DNA from: a bacterium | GTDB lineage: Bacteria > Actinomycetota > Acidimicrobiia > UBA5794 > ZC4RG35 | Assembly (NCBI GenBank): GCA_028819835.1 | Contig: JAPPKR010000195.1 | Coordinates: 1-6,439 of the forward strand | Reading direction: 5' to 3' | Length of the DNA stretch: 6,439 nucleotides | Part shown: positions 5,069 to 6,439 of the stretch, piece by piece | Position numbering within the stretch: the stretch's first letter is position 1 | Layout: every line of letters starts with the position of its first letter | Made by a program: the position numbers and the translations under genes | Notes under the pieces: model-generated | Databases searched by the model: none | Seen by the model: only the letters and a program-made list of their open reading frames with translations | What the model was told of the DNA's origin: nothing

Positions 5069-5973
5069 CCCAGACGGAGCACCTCCTGGTACAAAAGAGA
5101 GGAGCTTGGGGGCTCATCGGCGCGGTCCTGGCCATCCTCGCGGTTGGGGTGGCGATCCGGCTCCTGTCGCCGGCGATCCTGCTGGACGTTGGCGCCCTGT
5201 GGCCGATCGGGGCCGCTCTCCTCGCCCTGGGATGGGTGACGCGGAGGATCTGGCCGACCACCCGACTTGCTCACGCCCCGGTTACCCCGCTGGTGATTTT
5301 CACCTGGCTGGTGTTCTCGGTCTCCCTCCACTTCACGGATGTCGGGTCTCTCCCTTCCCGCAGCGCCGACCTGAAGGGCCCGCCGGTGGATCAGGTGGGT
5401 TTCTCGACACTTGCAGTGCAGATGAGAGAAGGACGGTTGACGGTTTTGACGGGGAGCGGTCCCTCCGCCTACCAGGTGGAGATGACCCGACGGGGAGGGG
5501 GCGCCGGAATCCCGCTGGCGGTTGAGAGCGCCGGAGACCAGGGGGGAGAGATAACCATCATTGATGTCAGAGACCCGCTTCCCTTCGACCTCGACCTTCC
5601 GGTGCAGGACAACGCCTGGTTACGCTCCTCCGGATGGAGGGTGGGCCTGCATCCCGATCCGATCTGGAACCTGACGTTGGCAGCCCCCGAGATCTCCCTG
5701 GATCTCCGCAACATTCGCCTGGCGGGCCTGGCGGTGGCCGGGGAAGGCGCCATCAAGGTGGCGGAGGCATCGACACCCACCAGAATGGTCCTGAGCGGTT
5801 CCTTCACCATCGAGGTGCCCGCCGGGGTTCCGGTTGAGGTGCTGGGAGCGGCCGTCGTGCCAGAGGAGTGGACGGTCGACGGGGATACGGCTTGGTTCGG
5901 GGAGCGGGGCGCAGGGTGGGACATCACCGTCATGGAGGAAGGCTCGGCCCAGATAATCACCGCCTCAGGCTAG
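5065..5973 (+). CDS. membrane protein with LiaF/toast-rack-like C-terminal domain
   Basis: The 302-residue product has three predicted membrane helices: about 14-31 (AWGLIGAVLAILAVGVAI), 42-58 (VGALWPIGAALLALGWV) and 73-90 (VTPLVIFTWLVFSVSLHF). The phrase LWPIGAALLALG resembles the membrane region of LiaI/LiaF-like proteins. Residues about 95-302 are beta-rich. The segment WNLTLAAPEISLDLRNIRLAGLAVAGEGAIKV recalls the repeating strand pattern of LiaF C-terminal, DUF4097-type 'toast-rack' domains. In Firmicutes LiaF represses an envelope-stress two-component system; no histidine kinase or regulator is visible here, so the role stays open. GTG 5065 is chosen for its GTGA overlap with the preceding gene and because the next in-frame ATG is past all the helices. 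The frame extends upstream only as a shadow. The family call is from pattern memory and is moderate. Confidence 0.7.
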   Translation: MTQTEHLLVQKRGAWGLIGAVLAILAVGVAIRLLSPAILLDVGALWPIGAALLALGWVTRRIWPTTRLAHAPVTPLVIFTWLVFSVSLHFTDVGSLPSRSADLKGPPVDQVGFSTLAVQMREGRLTVLTGSGPSAYQVEMTRRGGGAGIPLAVESAGDQGGEITIIDVRDPLPFDLDLPVQDNAWLRSSGWRVGLHPDPIWNLTLAAPEISLDLRNIRLAGLAVAGEGAIKVAEASTPTRMVLSGSFTIEVPAGVPVEVLGAAVVPEEWTVDGDTAWFGERGAGWDITVMEEGSAQIITASG

Positions 5974-5996
5974 GGGTTCCCGACTCACGCCTGCGG

Positions 5997-6010
5997 TATA
6001 GTGCCTCCGA
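5997..6010 (+). promoter_or_regulatory. probable leaderless promoter of the peroxiredoxin gene (-10 TATAGT)
   Basis: TATAGT at 5997-6002 matches the -10 consensus at five of six positions. The ATG begins at 6010, seven bases later, so the predicted transcript start (about 6009-6010) coincides with it. The intervening bases GCCTCCG contain no Shine-Dalgarno. No good -35 is seen in the 36-base gap after the previous stop. The layout repeats that of carD (TATAAT, eight bases, ATG). Confidence 0.5.
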
Positions 6011-6439
6011 TGGCGCTACCCGACTTCACCCTCGAGGACCAGGCCTGCGAACCGTGGAGGCTCGGCAGCCACCTCGACGCAGGGGTGCTGCTGGTGTTCC
6101 TCCGCGGAGACTGGTGACCCTACTGCAACGGCCAGTTGGCCAGTCTGGCGCACCGGCATCAGGAGATCCTGGCTGCCGGATTCCGCACCGCGGCGATCGA
6201 TGTCGACTCGCCCTCACGGCATGCGGCAATGGTGGAGAAGCTGAAACTGCCCTTCCCGATGCTCTCGGACCCCGACCGCTCACGCGCCATCGTCCCCTAC
6301 GGGTTGGCCGACCACCAAGATCCCCGGAGGGTGGCCCTGCCCGCCCTGGTGGCGGCATTGCCCGGAGGAGAAGAGGTGTACCGATTCGTGGCGCGGGACT
6401 ACGCCGATCGCCTGCCCGAGGACGTTCTGGTGGGAGTGC
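6010..6439 (+). CDS. selenocysteine-containing peroxiredoxin-like protein (UxxC), 3'-truncated
   Basis: The product is a thioredoxin-fold AhpC/TSA (peroxiredoxin-like) protein, expected to reduce peroxides or exchange thiols in the cytoplasm. The frame starts MALPDFTLEDQ and continues GVLLVFLRGDW. It meets UGA at codon 36 (6115-6117), then resumes PYCNGQLASL. Relatives carry RGxWCPYCxxQL here, so the UGA replaces the first Cys of a CxxC motif and is read as selenocysteine (U36, partner C39). Downstream the frame stays open for 107 codons to the window edge. It carries family-like blocks: EILAAGFRTAAIDVDSP, LPFPMLSDPDR (with the common phrase 'fP.lsDpdr') and EEVYRFVARDYADRLP. A hairpin fitting a bacterial SECIS follows the UGA. 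The 3' end lies outside the window. Alternatives are a TGC-to-TGA mutation or sequencing error, or a 35-codon truncated product. Both are less likely given the exact position of the UGA. Confidence 0.85.
6115..6117 (+). other. in-frame UGA, probable selenocysteine codon
   Basis: TGA at codon 36 of the peroxiredoxin frame, flanked by codons for RGDW and PYC. The family normally has Cys (TGC/TGT) here. It is the only stop codon in this frame between 6010 and 6439. Confidence 0.82.
6131..6157 (+). promoter_or_regulatory. candidate bacterial SECIS element
   Basis: The core stem GCCA (6139-6142) pairs with TGGC (6146-6149) around loop GTC. It extends by G6138-C6151 and T6137-A6152 (G6150 bulged), then G6135-C6153 (T6136 bulged), then GCC (6131-6133) with GGC (6155-6157) across an A/C mismatch. 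The apical loop starts with G and lies 25 bases after the UGA, within the known bacterial range of about 16-37. The tip CCA-GUC-UGG resembles the E. coli fdhF tip GCA-GGUC-UGC. A competing smaller hairpin, GGCC-AGTT-GGCC at 6130-6141, also has G in its loop. SelB would bind such an element to deliver Sec-tRNA. This was folded by eye only. Confidence 0.55.

Noticed and set aside
6010..6117. Reading the peroxiredoxin gene as a pseudogene or 35-codon peptide
   Set aside because: The UGA sits exactly on a catalytic Cys position, no other lesion is visible in 430 bases, and a SECIS-like hairpin follows. A random nonsense mutation would rarely combine these, though reads should confirm the base.
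6026..6358. 110-codon - strand frame opposite the peroxiredoxin gene
   Set aside because: Pro/Arg/Gly-rich shadow with no recognisable domain. The + strand carries the conserved redox motif and downstream family blocks.

Overview
The window reads as a chromosomal segment of a high-GC actinobacterium, possibly a deep-branching lineage such as Acidimicrobiia. The signs are GC-rich third codon positions, the gene order disA-carD-ispF-cysS-rlmB (close to the mycobacterial order, where ispD sits between carD and ispF), many ATGA/GTGA gene overlaps, and promoter boxes almost touching start codons, as expected of leaderless mRNAs. All supported genes are on the + strand. The taxonomic placement is inference.

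Layout. 1-806: 3' part of disA (c-di-AMP synthase). 803-1498: carD, an RNA polymerase-binding regulator with an unusual basic N-terminal tail and a probable leaderless promoter inside the disA end. 1495-1986: ispF (isoprenoid MEP pathway), joined to carD by a GTGA overlap, with no ispD between them. 1987-2047: short spacer with a -10-like box and small hairpins. 2048-3472: cysS. 3447-4193: rlmB, overlapping cysS. 4236-4309: tRNA-Thr(UGU). 4310-4453: spacer with a possible 28-codon leader ORF and a strong bulged hairpin. 4454-5068: membrane-anchored, Thr-rich LytR_C-domain protein. 5065-5973: three-helix membrane protein with a beta-rich C-terminal domain resembling LiaF/toast-rack proteins. 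6010-6439: start of a peroxiredoxin-like gene, running off the window.

The main discovery is in the last gene. Its reading frame is interrupted only by a UGA, exactly where the family motif RGxWCPxC has its first cysteine. The frame stays open and domain-like to the window end, and the bases after the UGA fold into a hairpin with features of a bacterial SECIS element. It is best read as a selenocysteine-containing peroxiredoxin/thiol oxidoreductase (UxxC), not as a pseudogene or a 35-residue peptide.

How the genes fit together: the first half is a housekeeping block (second messenger and DNA scanning, transcription control, isoprenoid precursor, Cys-tRNA charging, 23S rRNA methylation, a tRNA). 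The second half is an envelope-linked gene pair followed by an independently promoted redox selenoprotein.
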